Source of the DNA: Notamacropus eugenii | Taxonomy: Eukaryota; Chordata; Mammalia; Diprotodontia; Macropodidae | Assembly (NCBI RefSeq): GCF_028372415.1 | Contig: NC_092872.1 | Coordinates: 8,562,001-8,626,000 of the forward strand | Reading direction: 5' to 3' | Length of the DNA stretch: 64,000 nucleotides | Notes under the pieces: model-generated | Database searches by the model: none | Seen by the model: only the letters and a program-made list of their open reading frames with translations | What the model was told of the DNA's origin: nothing | In this document: piece by piece, positions 10,080 through 22,389 of the stretch | How positions within the stretch are numbered: position 1 is the first letter of the stretch | How the letters are laid out: each line of letters starts with the position of its first letter | Program-made: the position numbers and the translations under genes

Positions 10080-11538
10080 ACCACACAGATTGAATGCCAG
10101 TAGTAGCCAGGGAAGACAAAGTAAGGCCCAAGGTTCGTAATTCATTCCTTTCTTTGCTGTCTCAAAGGTATGAGAAAAGTGATGGACTTAAACATCATGC
10201 AGTCATAATTACTGTGAGCCAGGGGGTGAGTTTAAGAGTAGCCACCAGCCTTAACTGTACATATCAGATCTGAATACACCATCCCTGAGAACTTAATGTT
10301 TTATCTACTTTTAGAAAAAGACTATTGTTAGACATTTAACCTGTTAAGAAAAAAGTTTCATTTCAGTCCATGCTCTGGTGCTTGGGTGCCCCTTGGTGCC
10401 TCCCCAAAATGTTGGCCTTATACACTGTACATTACGATTGCAGCAAAGGGGGAAATGAAATGTCTTTGTAACACAGAGGCATCCTAAATGGTTCCCTGTG
10501 GGATGAGGAACATTCTTCCAAGCTTTGCTATATTCCATATGCCCCCTGGCAATGCCATTGTACATGTCAGTCTGACTGCCTAGACTTTCTATTCAGTAAT
10601 AGAATTGGTGTGGCTGCTGAAAGCATTCACAGAAGCAGGCTTCTCCAGTCAGTGCTTTAAAAAAGGAAACACCACCAGGTGATTGAGCCAGTCTAGAAAT
10701 ACATCTCTGTACAGAACTTTTGTACTAAGGAATGAGTTTCTATAACTTCAAGAAAAAACCCTTCACATTTGTGAGTTGAGTTGGCATTGATAAGTAATGT
10801 TGCAACAGTGTGTTTTTTCAAGGCCTTCATAACTTTCAAAACAGAAAAAATTGATGCTTTGAAGTAACCCCAAACCCATTTTTTTTTTATAAATAGTAAA
10901 ATTGGTGTAATTGATTGGCTCTTTAATTGGATTTTTTTCCAGTTGTACTTAATTGCCAATTCAGACTGAAATGTAAAAGAATGATAGGGTATCCATGGTA
11001 CACTTGGCAGTTTAAAGAAATGCTTCAAGATAGAAGAGTCAGAGGTTTTTGAAAGCTATTGGCTACCTTGTCTTGAAAATCATCCTGTTATGGAAAATTG
11101 TTTTTAGAAATTATTTAATTGACTCCCAAACTAGTAGATAAAATTTTGTTAGGAAAAAGACTTAATTCAGACTACCATAATCCTCTAGACATTGCATATT
11201 AAGTGCACAATAATGCTTGTGTCATACCAAAAGTCTTCAGAAAGTTTACTGGGAAGAAGACAAACTAAGTACAGCTCAGAGAAATAACACGTTCAGAACC
11301 TCAGATGGAAACTGCCAGATCTGATTAGGTGAAAGTAAAAGTTACCCTTGGGCTGGGTCTTCCCTGTGTCCCTTAGCCCAGAGTGAATTTTTATCCTGAA
11401 CCGAAGCACTGCTTTGTTTTCCTCCCTCACAAGGGATAACCCTTCGCTGCAGCGTTCAGCTCACATGTTTACTGAAGTAAATTACAGATATAGCTTTTCT
11501 TCTTAAAGGACTTGTTCTGTATTTTGGAATTATTTTTG

Positions 11539-11544
11539 AATAAA
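11539..11544 (+). terminator. NKTR: Distal poly-A signal of NKTR
   Basis: AATAAA in TTTGAATAAAATTCAATTA with a downstream GT-rich element at about 11553-11568. The ~2 kb distance from the stop fits a long NKTR 3'UTR. Confidence 0.7.
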
Positions 11545-12089
11545 ATTCAATTATGTTGTGTATTGTGATACTTACTAGAAAGTACATCATTGGGCTGTTT
11601 TTGTAATGTCACCTTTACTTAGAAAAGGAATATTTGGGAGCTGGTAGCATTCAGAAATGTAGAAGATACTTTTGTACATATTGAGAACAACTGATTTATA
11701 TACATTTCAGTTAAACTTCCCCTACTCCTTGTGGAGGGGATCTTGTAGAAATTAAAAAAATACTTAACCTCAGTCTCTTCACATGTGTCTCATCTTTCCC
11801 TCTTCCTCTCTAAGGCTCTGAATTATTCCTTCTAACATTCCTCCATGGTTAGCAAGTGCTCACATCTTTACAGTTCATGGTTCTTGTTTTCATAGTTGAG
11901 TAACTAGAGAATTAAGAGAATTTCAGGTACAAAATTTAACCTATGAAGAACTTGTTACTCAGGGTTGTTTCCCCAAATTCTCTGATGTGACTGGAGTCAG
12001 TTGAGTTATTCTAGACTTGTTTTCAGGTGTCCAGATTTCATTGGGAATATTAGATTTGTCCAAATAGATGGCAGTAGCTGCCATATATG

Positions 12090-12220
12090 GGGTCAATCAT
12101 TCAAGTATCTATTAAGCACCTTCTGTATACCAGGCACTATACTAGGCTCTAGAAATAGGAAGACCAAAATGAAATGGGTTCAGGCATCAAGGAGCCTACA
12201 TCCTATGGCGGATAATAATA

Positions 12221-12261
<41 letters not shown>

Positions 12262-13620
12262 ATACAGAAATTGAGTTGGAATGCAGAGTGTGAAAGGGGT
12301 GTAATATATATTAGGACTAGAAAGATAAGTTGTGGCTAGCTTGTGTATGAAGAACTTTTAAATGCCTGAGTCATTTGTATTTAATCTTAGTGGTACTTGG
12401 GGAGTGAAATGCTTTAGGAGTGACACTTTGGCATCTCTTTTAAAGATGAATTCTAGAAGGGAAAGACTGGAATCAGAGACACCAATTAAGAGGCATTTGT
12501 AGTATGTTAAGTGAGAAGGGAGTGAGAAGGGATAAGAGTCTTAACCAAGGTGGTGGTCATGTGAGGAAAGAGAAGAGAAAGGTTCTAAGAGATGCACAGT
12601 CATTAAAATAGTAGGGGTAGAATGAGTAAGACTTGGCAAGTGATTGGATATATGGGACAAGAGAGAGGGAAGAGTTCATGAAGGACTCCAGGCTGTGAAG
12701 CTGAGTGACTTGTAAAGATAGTGGTGTCCTCAACAGAAATATAAGTTTAGGTATGAGTTGTTTTGGACTTGATGAGTTTGAGGTGCACATTGAAAGGTAA
12801 GTTCAAAACATCAGTTTTGCATCAGACAGTTGATGGCAGTAGATCTCAAGGGAGATTAGAGCTGGATATTTAGAACTAGGTGTCTGTGTCATTGACACTA
12901 AACCCATGATAGTTGATGAGGTATCCAACAGAGGGCACAGAACAGAGCCTTATGTTACACCCACAGAGAGTGTGAGATGGATGATGAACCTGAGAAGTGA
13001 GAGCTGTGTCATGAAAATACAGAAAGACTATGCAGGAGGAAATTACAATCACCAGAAATAGATGGTGCAGAGAGGTCAAGAAAGTTTGAGAGAAGGCCAT
13101 GAGGTTTGGCAATTCAGAGATCATAGATAAGGTGAAAAGTCTTCATGAAGTGCTTACTTTGCACCAGGCACTGAGCTAAATGCTTAAGGATGCAGATACA
13201 AGCCAGCATGAAAGACCTTGCCTTCAAGTAGCTTAGGGGGAGTGGTCACCAGACTAGGAAGATGAGAGGGAATGGTGATTGGAGTGATAGGACATTTGAC
13301 TAGCCCTGTCCAGGTATGGTAGTGTTGATTTGATAACTGCTCAGAGCTAGGATGAGAAAAGGGTAGGGGGAATACGCATGTCCTACATGTGGTATGGAAA
13401 GGGTCTTGGAAATAGTGTGGTAGGTCTGGGTCTGGGCAATAGAAGGTGAACAGTTGGAGCCCAGGCTGAGGGAAGAGGTTAGAGGCGGGGGCTAGAGCAA
13501 AGAATCATTGACAACTTTGGAAAGAATAGTTTCCAGTGAATAATGAAATCTTGAGCTGGATTGCAGAGTTGATACGTGAGAAGAGAAAGCTGAAGCAATG
13601 AGAGTAGACAGCTTATGAAA
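12090..13620 (+). repeat. Long dispersed repeat, family A (unnamed), copy 1
   Basis: Starts with the motif AAGTATCTATTAAGCACCTT.. CAGGCACTATACTAGGC and runs through landmarks also found near 22.4, 25.1-26.3, 31.3-31.9, 39.9-40.2, 45.9-47.2 and 50.7-51.4 kb: 'CAAGGAGCCTACA', 'GTTTGAGGTGCACATTG', 'AGAGGTCAAGAAAGTTTGAG', 'GGCAATTCAGAGATCAT'. Contains an (AC)n tract. A second start-like motif lies at 13140-13240. Non-coding; I know the text as a very common mammalian/marsupial repeat but cannot assign its class. Confidence 0.6.
12222..12259 (+). repeat. (AC)n microsatellite
   Basis: About 19 perfect AC units inside family A copy 1. Confidence 0.97.
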
Positions 13621-14035
13621 GGGAGGGAGAACAATAGCATGATCCATTTTTGTCATGTTCCCCTTGGTCAGTAGACAAGTATGTTTTCCAAGGAAGTAAC
13701 ATTCCGCACTTCAGATGGTTCTCTAATAATGTTTTTGCCTGAAGAGAACGCAGTTTAACCTTCTGTACCTCCTGTAGTCACTCCTTTCCTTTCCCCTCTA
13801 AACAGGCTTCAGTCTCTCCAGTAGGTTACGACTTTTATTGTTAGTTTCCACAAGAAATTGATTTTCAGGGCAAGCATAATTAACTTTGTCTTCTCAGTAC
13901 TGAAGGAGATTTGAATTGTACTCTGCTAAATACGATATACTAACTTAAAAGTAAGATTTGCAAGAAAAATGATAATTTGTTCAGTTTTTCGAACTATTGT
14001 CAATAGACCAAATAATTCAAACACTGTGAAAATAC
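13621..14035. other. Intergenic, nothing recognised
   Basis: AT-rich sequence without coding frame, repeat or RNA gene that I can name. Confidence 0.6.
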
Positions 14036-14044
14036 TCATGAGTA

Positions 14045-14210
14045 GCGAATGATTAGGATCATGGGCTTCAGAACTGGAAAGAACCATTTCGTCCTTTTAC
14101 AGACAAGAAAACAGACCCAAGAATTCTGACTTACCCAAGGCTACACATGCCTTAAGAAATAGCAGAGCTGGGATTTAAACCAATGACTGACTCCAGAGTG
14201 TAAGTCACTA
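14045..14210 (+). repeat. MIR3-like SINE
   Basis: GATCATGGGCTTCAGAACTG.. CTTTTACAGACAAGAAAAC.. ACTTACCCAAGGCTACACAT.. AGAGCTGGGATTTAAACC: the usual order of MIR3-like elements. Confidence 0.6.
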
Positions 14211-14794
14211 GGAAAACCAATTAGGGAAATTCTCTGATGGTGCAGTATTGCTGTTTTGTAAGTGCATTCTTGCGATATCCTTAACAGATCTCCAGCCTCT
14301 TTAGAGATTGCATGACATTGTTTTACAGCATTTCCAAGAGATATTTCCACACATGTGGTGGAATGAAATGGAATGGGCAGTGTGTTGCTAAGGCTTGGCT
14401 GTGTTAAATGTACTAATGACTGATAGCAGAAGATGGGAAAATCCAAAGGGAATATTTCTGCCAAGAGAGAGTATTGACACTGAATGGAGAGGAGGAAAAA
14501 TGATAGAAGAAAGGGGTTTTTCGGTGATCTTGGTCAGTGACTCAAGCTGAGGGGACATCTGGACTTAGCTTGCACGATAAGGGATACCTCCCAGGATCTA
14601 TAGACTCTTCAATCTCTTCACCAAATGGAAAACAACATGGTATGATGGAAAGTGTATTGAACTAGGGGTCAGAACACTTGGACACTTGGCCTGACCTTCC
14701 CACTTTGACCTCTCTTTACTAAGTTTCTGATTACAGAGCCTGTGATCCAAGGGTCATCTGGAAGCGAAACAAGCTAGTGTAGATAATTTCTGCA

Positions 14795-14980
14795 CTCTAG
14801 CAATAATTCATAACATTTGTAAAGCTCTTCAAATTTTGCAAGAGCACTTTTCTACACATGATTTGAGCTTCACAACCCTCTAAGGTAAGTACTATTTTTA
14901 CCAATGAAGGAACACAAGTTAAACAACTTGCCAGGGGTCCCCTGGAAGCCAAGATTTGAACCCAGGTCTACCTGGCCATA
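14795..14980 (-). repeat. MIR-like SINE
   Basis: ATTTGTAAAGCTCTTCAAAT.. ACAACCCTCTAAGGTAAGTA.. CAACTTGCCAGGGGTC.. GATTTGAACCCAGGTCT, the reverse-oriented MIR/CORE pattern. Confidence 0.65.
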
Positions 14981-15194
14981 TTTCCAGAATTTTCTGCCCT
15001 CTTCATACCTAAGTAATATAATAAGCATTTGTTAAGTGCTTTCTTTCTATGTTCCCTCAAGGAGATATCCCTGGTCGTTACAAGGGACAAGAGAACAGTA
15101 CAGCTTTAGGAAGGAACATTTGAAGGAGACATTACTTTTTTAGCTGAGGATGGGGATACAAAGTTATTGTAGAAGATGGCAAAATGTTCTTGAT

Positions 15195-15800
15195 ACCAAG
15201 AGAAGCTTCAAATGGGTACATGACTTAGATAAAAAATGTCATCCTGAAAAAGGACTAAGCAAGATAGAGAGGATTGCATGAGAGAAAACGGACAATTTTG
15301 ATTTGGGGAAATTTCAATGTTTTTGCACAAACATTTATGTGAATTGAGATATAACTGGGAAGAAATCTTTTCAACAAGCTTCTCTGATAAAGGTTTTCTT
15401 TCGAAGATGTGTAAGGAACTGATTCAAATTTCCAAGACAGCCATTCTTTATAGCAAATAGTCATAAGACATGAAAAGACAGTTTTCAAAGGAAGAAATTC
15501 AAGCTATCAAAATCAAATAAGAAATGTACCAAATCATTAAGAATTAGAGAAATTAAAATTAAATCAACTTTAAGGTTCCACTTCATGCCTATCAGATAGG
15601 CAAAGATAACAAAAGAAGAAAATGATGAATGTTGTAGGGGCTGTGAGAAAACCAACACATACCCAGTTGATGGAGCCAAGATCTGTCCCGGAAGCACTTG
15701 GTTTCACAATTCTCTAATGCGCTTCTCATGTGATATTCTTGCCCTTGTATAGCTCACACCCCACTAGGGGGACAAGCTACCAACACTGATGACAATACAA
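15195..15800 (+). mobile_element. L1 LINE ORF2/3' fragment, diverged
   Basis: The + strand carries decayed L1 ORF2 text: GGAAGAAATTCAAGCTATCA, AATTAGAGAAATTAAAATTA, TGCCTATCAGATAGGCAAAG, GAAAATGATGAATGTTGTAG, TGTGAGAAAACC. These are the nucleotide equivalents of the MKKC.. IREMQIKTTLRYHITPIR.. ENDKCCRGCG region seen intact in the L1 at 5.2-7.0 kb. Many stops. Confidence 0.8.
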
Positions 15801-15884
15801 AACATTATGTGATCGTATGTCAAAAAGTGATCCACAAGGAGATGGGAAAAGGGAATGAGTAGTTATTACCAATTACAAGAAGCA

Positions 15885-16135
15885 ACTGGTGGCATGGTGG
15901 ATGGAGTGCTGACCCAGAAAACAGGAAAGCCTGAGATCTGAGTCAGCCTAAAATTCACTAACTGTGTGACCCTGGGCTAGTCACTTAACCTCCGGCTGCC
16001 TGTTTCCTCTGTTCCTTCTAAAATGGGGATAATAGTAGTACCTGCCTTCTGGAGTTTTTGTGAGGATCAAATATTTATAAAAAATTACTTAGCACAGTGC
16101 ATATATAAATGTGATGTATAAATATATAAATGCTT
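15885..16135 (+). repeat. tRNA-derived CORE-type SINE
   Basis: GGTGGCATGGTGGATGGAGT start, then TGTGTGACCCTGGGCTAGTC, AAAATGGGGATAATAGTAGT and the GTGAGGATCAAATATTTA tail. Confidence 0.75.
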
Positions 16136-17180
16136 TTACTCCCTTTTCTGTCTGTGTGACCTTGGTCAAGGCTCTTTTCTGGTCCTCAGTGTCTACAAAA
16201 ATGAAAAAAGATTGGACCCTGTGACCTCCAAGGTTCCTTCTAACTAAGACATTCTGGAATTTGAAGTCAGATTTTGGCAAGTATTTGGAGCACATTAGCT
16301 GAGGTGGCCCTTGAAGGGACAATATGTCATGACCAGATAGATGGGTAAGCAGATGGTTTTCATTTGATTCTTAGTTTCCAAAGGCTGACTGCATTTTTTA
16401 AATGGCTTTTCAGAGAAAAGCTGGAGGGAAATGGTCTCTGGCCTCCTCCCAGTCCTCCCTGTTAGTCAGGAGGTCCTGGATTAGGCTCTAAGAAATGTTG
16501 TACATAACAGATTAACCGTGCCCTCTGGTCCTAATCTTTTTTCTCCTCTCCTTTGGCCTCATGCCCCCCAAATAGTGGGATACTGAAGAGCAGTGTCCTT
16601 GGGAACCTACACTCAACTTGGCACTCAAGGCCCTCCAAGGAGTCAACTTGTCTCAAATGTATGCTTTTCTCCAGTACGAAAGTCTCTGTTTTACACTTTG
16701 TGCTTATTTCTACCTCTCCCTGCCTTGGCTCAAGCTGTTCCCTCACCTAGAGTTCCCTTGCTAAAAAGCAAAAAAATTTTTGTCATCTAGCTGAACTCTC
16801 TCCTCTTTCATGAAACACCCCCTCCTCTTGCCACTCACCTCTATTCCTCAAAGGTCAGAAATCCCTTGTGTTCCCTGAAGTCAACTCTTTTCCTGATTCT
16901 ACCTATTTCCCCCCTCTTCCTGGGGTCAAGAATTTCTGTCCTTCCCACTAGAAATGGAATCACAATGTGAAACTCCAGTCTTGGTAGAGAAAGGAGACAA
17001 GAGATTTCCTGTGTCTTAGGCAGAGCTAACTGCCTAATTTGAGAGCAGCTCATCATAGGCAAATGCCATCTTTTTTTATGGTGTGAGGAGAGGGGAGTTT
17101 TCAGGAAAGGGGATTAGTCTTCTCTTGCTTGACTCCAGAATACAGGACTAAGGAGATCCAAAGAATGGAAGTTGCAAAAA
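16136..17180. other. Intergenic, little recognised
   Basis: A short MIR-like piece at about 16150-16260 (GTGTGACCTTGGTCAAGG). The remainder shows no gene or repeat that I recognise. Confidence 0.5.
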
Positions 17181-17504
17181 GGTGGTTTTAGGCTTGTGTG
17201 ATGTAGGAGAAAACTTCCTAACAATCAAAGCTGTTCCCAGACAGAATGGGCACTGTGTCACTGTCAGGAATATCGTAGAAGAGATTACTGCTTAAGCACA
17301 AACCAGACTCTGTAAGATCCCTTCTGTCTCTAAGAGTGTCTTGCAGCTGGAAGCATTTCAGAGATGGTTCTAGTGCAATCAGACAGGAAGGTCAAGATCA
17401 CAAAGTTAGTAAGCCCCAGAGACAGGCGCTTCTATCTCCAGAATCTGTGCTCATTCCACAATGACACACTGCCTGGTTTGCTAGTTAACTGCTTTCCAAT
17501 GATT

Positions 17505-17665
17505 ATAGGATCACAGATTTAACGTTTGAAGGAACCTTAGAGGTCATCTATTCCAAAGGTCTTGTTTAACCCATGAGGAAGTCAAGTGGTTTACCCAAGG
17601 CCACACAGTCAGTCCATTGCAGAAATAGGATTAAAGTCTGGACTCTGTGATTCCTAAAAGTTCAG
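17505..17665 (+). repeat. MIR3-like SINE
   Basis: AGGATCACAGATTTAACG.. GGAACCTTAGAGGTCATCTA.. TTACCCAAGGCCACACAGTC.. GGATTAAAGTCTGGACTC. Confidence 0.7.
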
Positions 17666-17714
17666 TTTTTGCATTAAACTTGCCAGCCACACCACGCTCT
17701 ACTAATCCCCCTTC

Positions 17715-18540
17715 ATAGAATCGATTGCAGTCTCCAAGTTGGAAGAGAGCTCAGAGGTCATTGGGTCCAACTCATATACCAAAAGGAATCTCTCCTGTAA
17801 CACCCCAACAAGGGATCATCCAGGCCTTGCTTTGAGGAGGAACCAGCCCATTTCCTCCCGAGGCAGCGCATTCCACTGTGGGCCAGCTCTCACTGTTAGG
17901 AAGTGTTTTCTTAAATCAAACTAACATTTGCTCTTTTGTGGCTTTCACTCATTGCTCCTATTTCAACCCTCTGGCGCCAAACTGAAAAAGACTAATCCTT
18001 GTTCTGCATGTCATCCCTTCAAATATTTGAAGAAACCTATTATGTTCCCCCAACTTCTCTTCTCCGGTTCCAGTTTGCCCAGTTCCTTTGATTGTCACAT
18101 GGCAAGATGTCAAAATCCTCAATCATCCTGGTCTTCCTCTTCTGGATGTCCTATGTCTTAGCAATTTCTTTCCTAAATAAAATGTGTTACCCTGAACGCA
18201 ATGTTCTTGATGTGGTCTGACCATATTTTGGAGTGCTGAGGCACTGTCCCTTCTCTGGTACTAGACACGACCCCTCTCAGCTTAGCATTGCTTCATTTTC
18301 TTGTTCTGCACCACACTATTGACTTACATTGAGTTTGCAATCCACTAAAACCCTGAGCTGTTTTTTAGATGAATAACTGTGCATTTATGCCTCTTCCATA
18401 CCATACTTGTGAAACTGAGTTTTTGACTCCAATCTTCTAGATAAATTCCTATTTTATCCTACTTGATTGAGCTGCTCTAACTTGTTAGATCTTTTGTTCA
18501 TGCGTATCTCAAGAGACTTCCATGGACCTACTGATGCATC
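17715..18540 (-). mobile_element. CR1/L3-like LINE 3' fragment (part 1)
   Basis: The + strand reads the well-known antisense CR1/L3 text: TTGGAAGAGAGCTCAGAGGT, CCATTTCCTCCCGAGGCAGC, ATTGCTCCTATTTCAACCC, TGATGTGGTCTGACCATAT, ACTATTGACTTACATTGAG, GCAATCCACTAAAACCCTGA. It is interrupted by the L1 that follows and resumes near 19.3 kb. Old copy with many substitutions. Confidence 0.8.
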
Positions 18541-19270
18541 AAACACTATGGATTTAAAATAAATTTTAAAATATTTTTTGTTTTTATATCTTCCCTCCCC
18601 CACCCAAGCATGCCCAATGAGTGATCCTTTCTAACAAAAAATAGAAAGAGGGGAAAATGCTATTTAGCAAAACTAAGCTACTGAATTTGAGTGTACATGC
18701 AGTGTTCCACACTTGTAAACACATTCCTGCCCACAAAGAAGATAGAGAAATTCAGTTTTTCCTCTTTTATGCAAGGACAAGATTGGTAATTATAATTCAG
18801 TTTCAGGGCTTGGGTTTGTTGCTTATTTTTTCTGTTTGCGTTATTGTAGGCATTGTGCACACAGTTTGCCTTGGTTCTGCTTACTTTCCTCTACACCAGT
18901 TCCTTGAGTCTAACCATGCTTCTCTGAATTCTTACCATCCATCGAATCTTAGAGCTCAGTGATATTCCATTACCTTTGTGTTCTATATTTTGTTTAATCA
19001 CTCTCCCGGTGATGGGCCTCTCTTCTTTGTTATCACAAAAAGTACTGCTTTGACTATTTTGGTGTAATTGGGCCCTTGCTTCCTTCTTTGATGTCTTTAG
19101 AGTTTATAACTAATGGTAGAATCTCTAGGACAAAGGGTAAAGACCTTGTGATCACTTTCTTAGCACAATTCTAAATAGCTTTCCAGAAGGGTTGGACCAA
19201 TTCACAGCTCCATCAATAGCATAAGTGTGCCTGTCTTTCTATAGCCCCTCCAACATTGACTAGCTTCCTT
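18541..19270 (-). mobile_element. L1 LINE 3' fragment, older subfamily
   Basis: Reverse-oriented L1 3'UTR and ORF2 end: CTTCCCTCCCCCACCCAAG, GTGTTCCACACTTGTAAACA, GATATTCCATTACCTTTGTG, TTGTTATCACAAAAAGTACT, CCAATTCACAGCTCCATCAA, CTATAGCCCCTCCAACATT. It lies between two parts of one CR1/L3 copy. Confidence 0.8.
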
Positions 19271-19289
19271 TTTTGTTATCCTCTAAAGG

Positions 19290-19470
19290 AAGTTCTTTCT
19301 GAAATCCATCAATGTGTTAGCGAGCCTTCCTGGTTATGGGCCTTCTGTAAATTTGATAAGCATGTCAGGTTATCCTTGCCTTTGACCATTTTGATAAAAA
19401 TATCAAACAGATTCCTGGGCTACCACTCTGAAACTACACTCCCTCAATCTCAGGCAGCTGAATCTGGTTA
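19290..19470 (-). mobile_element. CR1/L3-like LINE (part 2)
   Basis: ATCCATCAATGTGTTAGCGA, TAAATTTGATAAGCATGTCA and TTTTGATAAAAATATCAAAC continue the CR1/L3 text that stops at about 18540. Confidence 0.7.
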
Positions 19471-19616
19471 GCATGGAGTCTCGGCACGAATGGGGCAGTG
19501 TCTGACTGAGGGGAGGACACAGGTTTTCTCCCTGGGTTCCTATCTTTCCCTGCTCAGTTACAGGAATGTGAGTGTCTAATGCTTGTTTGACACACCTCAA
19601 GAATCCAGGAGGGCAT

Positions 19617-19860
19617 TGAGGAGCTAAGTGCCTCAGTGGTTAGAGCACCAGGCCTGGAGTCAGGAAGCCCTGAGTTCAAATCTGACTTCAGACAATTATT
19701 AGCTGTGTGATCCTAGGCAAGTCTCTTCACCCTGTTTGCCTCAGTTTCCTCATCCATAAAATGAGCTGGTCAAGGAAATGGCAAACCATTCCAGTATCTT
19801 TTCCAAGAAAACACCAAATAGGGTCACGAAGACTCAGATGTTACTGATAATGACTGAATA
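19617..19860 (+). repeat. tRNA-derived SINE with RTE-like tail (MAR1-type)
   Basis: GAGGAGCTAAGTGCCTCAGT, GGCCTGGAGTCAGGAAGCCC, TGAGTTCAAATCTGACTTCA, CCTGTTTGCCTCAGTTTCCT, AAACACCAAATAGGGTCACG and AAGACTCAGATGTTACTG. Near full length; the 3' part resembles RTE/BovB ends. Confidence 0.85.
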
Positions 19861-20184
19861 TTTTTTAAAAGTTCCAATATTTCAATACTGAAAAATTTCC
19901 AGGATGTCATTGGTTTACATGTGTGTGTGGCCACTCACTGCATCAGTACAGATCTTCATGAGATGACATAGCAAAAAAAAACTTTTTTAAAATCCAGGAT
20001 GGCATTAACCTCCTCTCTGGCTACCTGAGGTCTGGTCAAGAACTAGGAGACCTGGATTAGTCCACATCCCATCCTGTCTTCCTTATTTGGCCAAGTGAAT
20101 TCTCCATCCCTGTTTGTGAAATTAGAACTACATGAAGATTCTAGGTGGGGTGGGGCTAGGAGACACTTCTGTCAATGGAAACCT

Positions 20185-20560
20185 GGTTATTCCATTCCTT
20201 TGCTCCAAACCCTTCAGGGGCTCCCTTGCCTCCTGGGTCAAGTTCAGATTCCTAAGCCTAGCTTTCAAGGCCCTGCACAATCTGGCACCACCCTGCTTTT
20301 CGAGCTGTATCTCATATAATTCTCTTCCACTCACCCTCCCACTCCAGCTAATGATCTAGCTATTCCCACCCCACCCCCAAATACCCTCAATCTCCTCCTT
20401 CCTTGCCTTTGTGCTTCCAGCTCCCCATGCCTTGCACATATATCTTCTTTCCACCTCTTTACCTGTCAAAATCCTAGCCACTCTTTAAAGTTCAAAGTCA
20501 GTAATACTGACTTCATATATTGCTTTGTACCTTTCTAATATACTTCTGAAAATTCAACCT
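20185..20560 (+). repeat. L2 LINE 3' fragment
   Basis: CCAAACCCTTCAGGGGCTCC, AGCTTTCAAGGCCCTGCACA, TTTGTGCTTCCAGCTCCCCA, CTCTTTAAAGTTCAAAGTC in L2 order. Confidence 0.75.
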
Positions 20561-20589
20561 ATGATTTCATTGCTGTGTGGTCCTCTATG

Positions 20590-20830
20590 CAGTTAGGTAG
20601 TGGAGAGGATAGTGTGCTAGACCTGGAGTTAAAAAGACTTTATTTCAAATCCTGCCTCAAACACTTGCCAGCTGTATGACCTTTGGATAAGTCATTTGAC
20701 CACTCTTGGCCTCAGTTTCCTCATCTATAAAATGGGAATGATAATAATAGTGCCTACTTCACAGCATTGTTGTGAGGATCAAATGAGAACACTGAAAACA
20801 CTATATAAATGCTAATTCTTATTATTATCC
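20590..20830 (+). repeat. tRNA-derived CORE-type SINE
   Basis: GCAGTTAGGTAGTGGAGAGG, GACCTGGAGTTAAAAAGACT, CCTCAGTTTCCTCATCTATA, TTGTTGTGAGGATCAAATGA, CACTATATAAATGCTAATTC. Confidence 0.8.
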
Positions 20831-21689
20831 ATGAAGATCTCTGTTTCAATCAACAGTCTTAGAAAGCTGGGGGTTGGGGGGTGCCTAGAGTCACATAAGA
20901 AGTTGATATGGAAACAGCTCTTTCAGACTCAAAGGTTGGCTCTCTTTCCATCCCCCTTGTTCCCTTGCCTCCTCTAATGCATTCATTATTTAATATTGTA
21001 TATTATTCTCCACAAAACCCCATTCTGATGCTTCCTTGGGTGGATGTGAATGTGAGTTCCCAAAGGTGTAAGCTCTGGCAGGTTCCACTTATCTGGAGAC
21101 ATTCAGGTTCAGTCCCAGCATCAGACTGAATCTGCTGTCTGAGGACCAAAATAACCATGGGGAGGTTCATCCCTGGAAGGCCTACCATGAAGATGCAGCT
21201 GTTTCTTTGCCCACACTCCTTGAGTTCCTCCGTGGTCCTCTTCTGTTCCCACAGTTAAGGTGATGGAGTGGCAGAAATGGCGGCAGAGAGAAGTCTGTCT
21301 CCCACTTTTTATAAAATTTCCACATAAACTCTCAATGTGATATCACTGTCCAGTGATTCACTAATAATTGGGAGAACATGAACCCCAGCGATACTGATAT
21401 TCTTGTGATGAGGGAGCCGAGACGCTGTCGCTGAGGGAAGGGACTAACAAAGGAGGCATTGATGGAGCTGATGTCATGAGATACCCAAAGACATTAAGAA
21501 ACACTATTGCCCAGGATGCTTGGCTGTCTCTCTTCACAGTCCTCAAGATGAGTCTAATCAGAACACCCAGCCCTCTAACCACTTCACCACCTAGCTGTGC
21601 TCCAGAGATATCATTTTTGGCACATAGTAGACACTTGAAAAAAATTCATCCTTCTTCCTAAGTACCAAGTAGATTCCTTCACTGCCTCA

Positions 21690-22245
21690 TGTAAATGCTG
21701 TACTCATTCCAGATCCTTAAACTGGGCCTCTATTGAAGCGGGCCTTCTTGCATTCCATGTACTTCCTATCTCCTAATCCGGTCTCCAAGGCCAGCTGAAG
21801 CCACACCTGTCTGAGGAAGCCTGCTCGGATTGCTCCTTTCTCTGACTTGCTACAGTATATGGAACCTGGGCTTGCCTCCCTATTGCTTTTTCTCCTGACT
21901 TCCATAGTAGAGCAGAGCACTGGGCTATGTATATGAACTGTGGACATCCTGGAGGCAGGAGCACAGCCAAAATTACTTCAACCTGGAACATCCCTCTGTA
22001 AGACCCACCCCATTCTCCCAAAGATGAGTTCCTCCTGGAAGCCCCATTCTGCGGAGGATCCCTGGCCAGCCTTCATTCCCTTCCCAGCCCTCTTCCTGGC
22101 TTCTGGCTTCCAAACCCCACTCCCACCCCCTTTCTGGTCCTCCATTAGAATGTAACCTCCTTGAGGACTGGGAATTTCTTTTCGTTTGTATTCACAGACC
22201 TTAGCACTGTGCCTGGCACATGGTAAATGCTGACTGGTGCCATTT
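21690..22245 (+). repeat. L2-like LINE remnants
   Basis: Weak L2 text, best at its end: ATGTAACCTCCTTGAGGACT, GACCTTAGCACTGTGCCTGG, CACATGGTAAATGCTGACTG. Confidence 0.55.
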
Positions 22246-22389
22246 TAATTTCCTTCTCTTTTGGGCCTGTCTCTTGGACTGAGAGCCTCTGGAATCCAAC
22301 AACCTTTAACAACTATGCCATCGCTCCTTTATGTACTTGATGCTGAGGATACAGAGCTTTTCATCTAATGGGCTTTGGTTGGGGGTGAG

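Larger units (their letters stand above)
9562..11562 (+). other. NKTR: NKTR 3'UTR (end inferred)
   Basis: About 2 kb of AT-rich non-coding sequence follows the stop and contains almost no recognisable repeats, as expected for conserved 3'UTR. Two AATAAA hexamers are present, at 10074-10079 and 11539-11544. The distal one is followed by the GT-rich ATGTTGTGTATTGTGATAC, which suits cleavage near 11.56 kb. The 3' end is inferred and not seen directly. Confidence 0.7.

Noticed and set aside
19617..19700. tRNA-like internal promoter boxes in the SINEs, considered as tRNA genes
   Set aside because: They belong to full SINE units with RTE-like or CORE tails and are repeated throughout the window; no complete cloverleaf seen.
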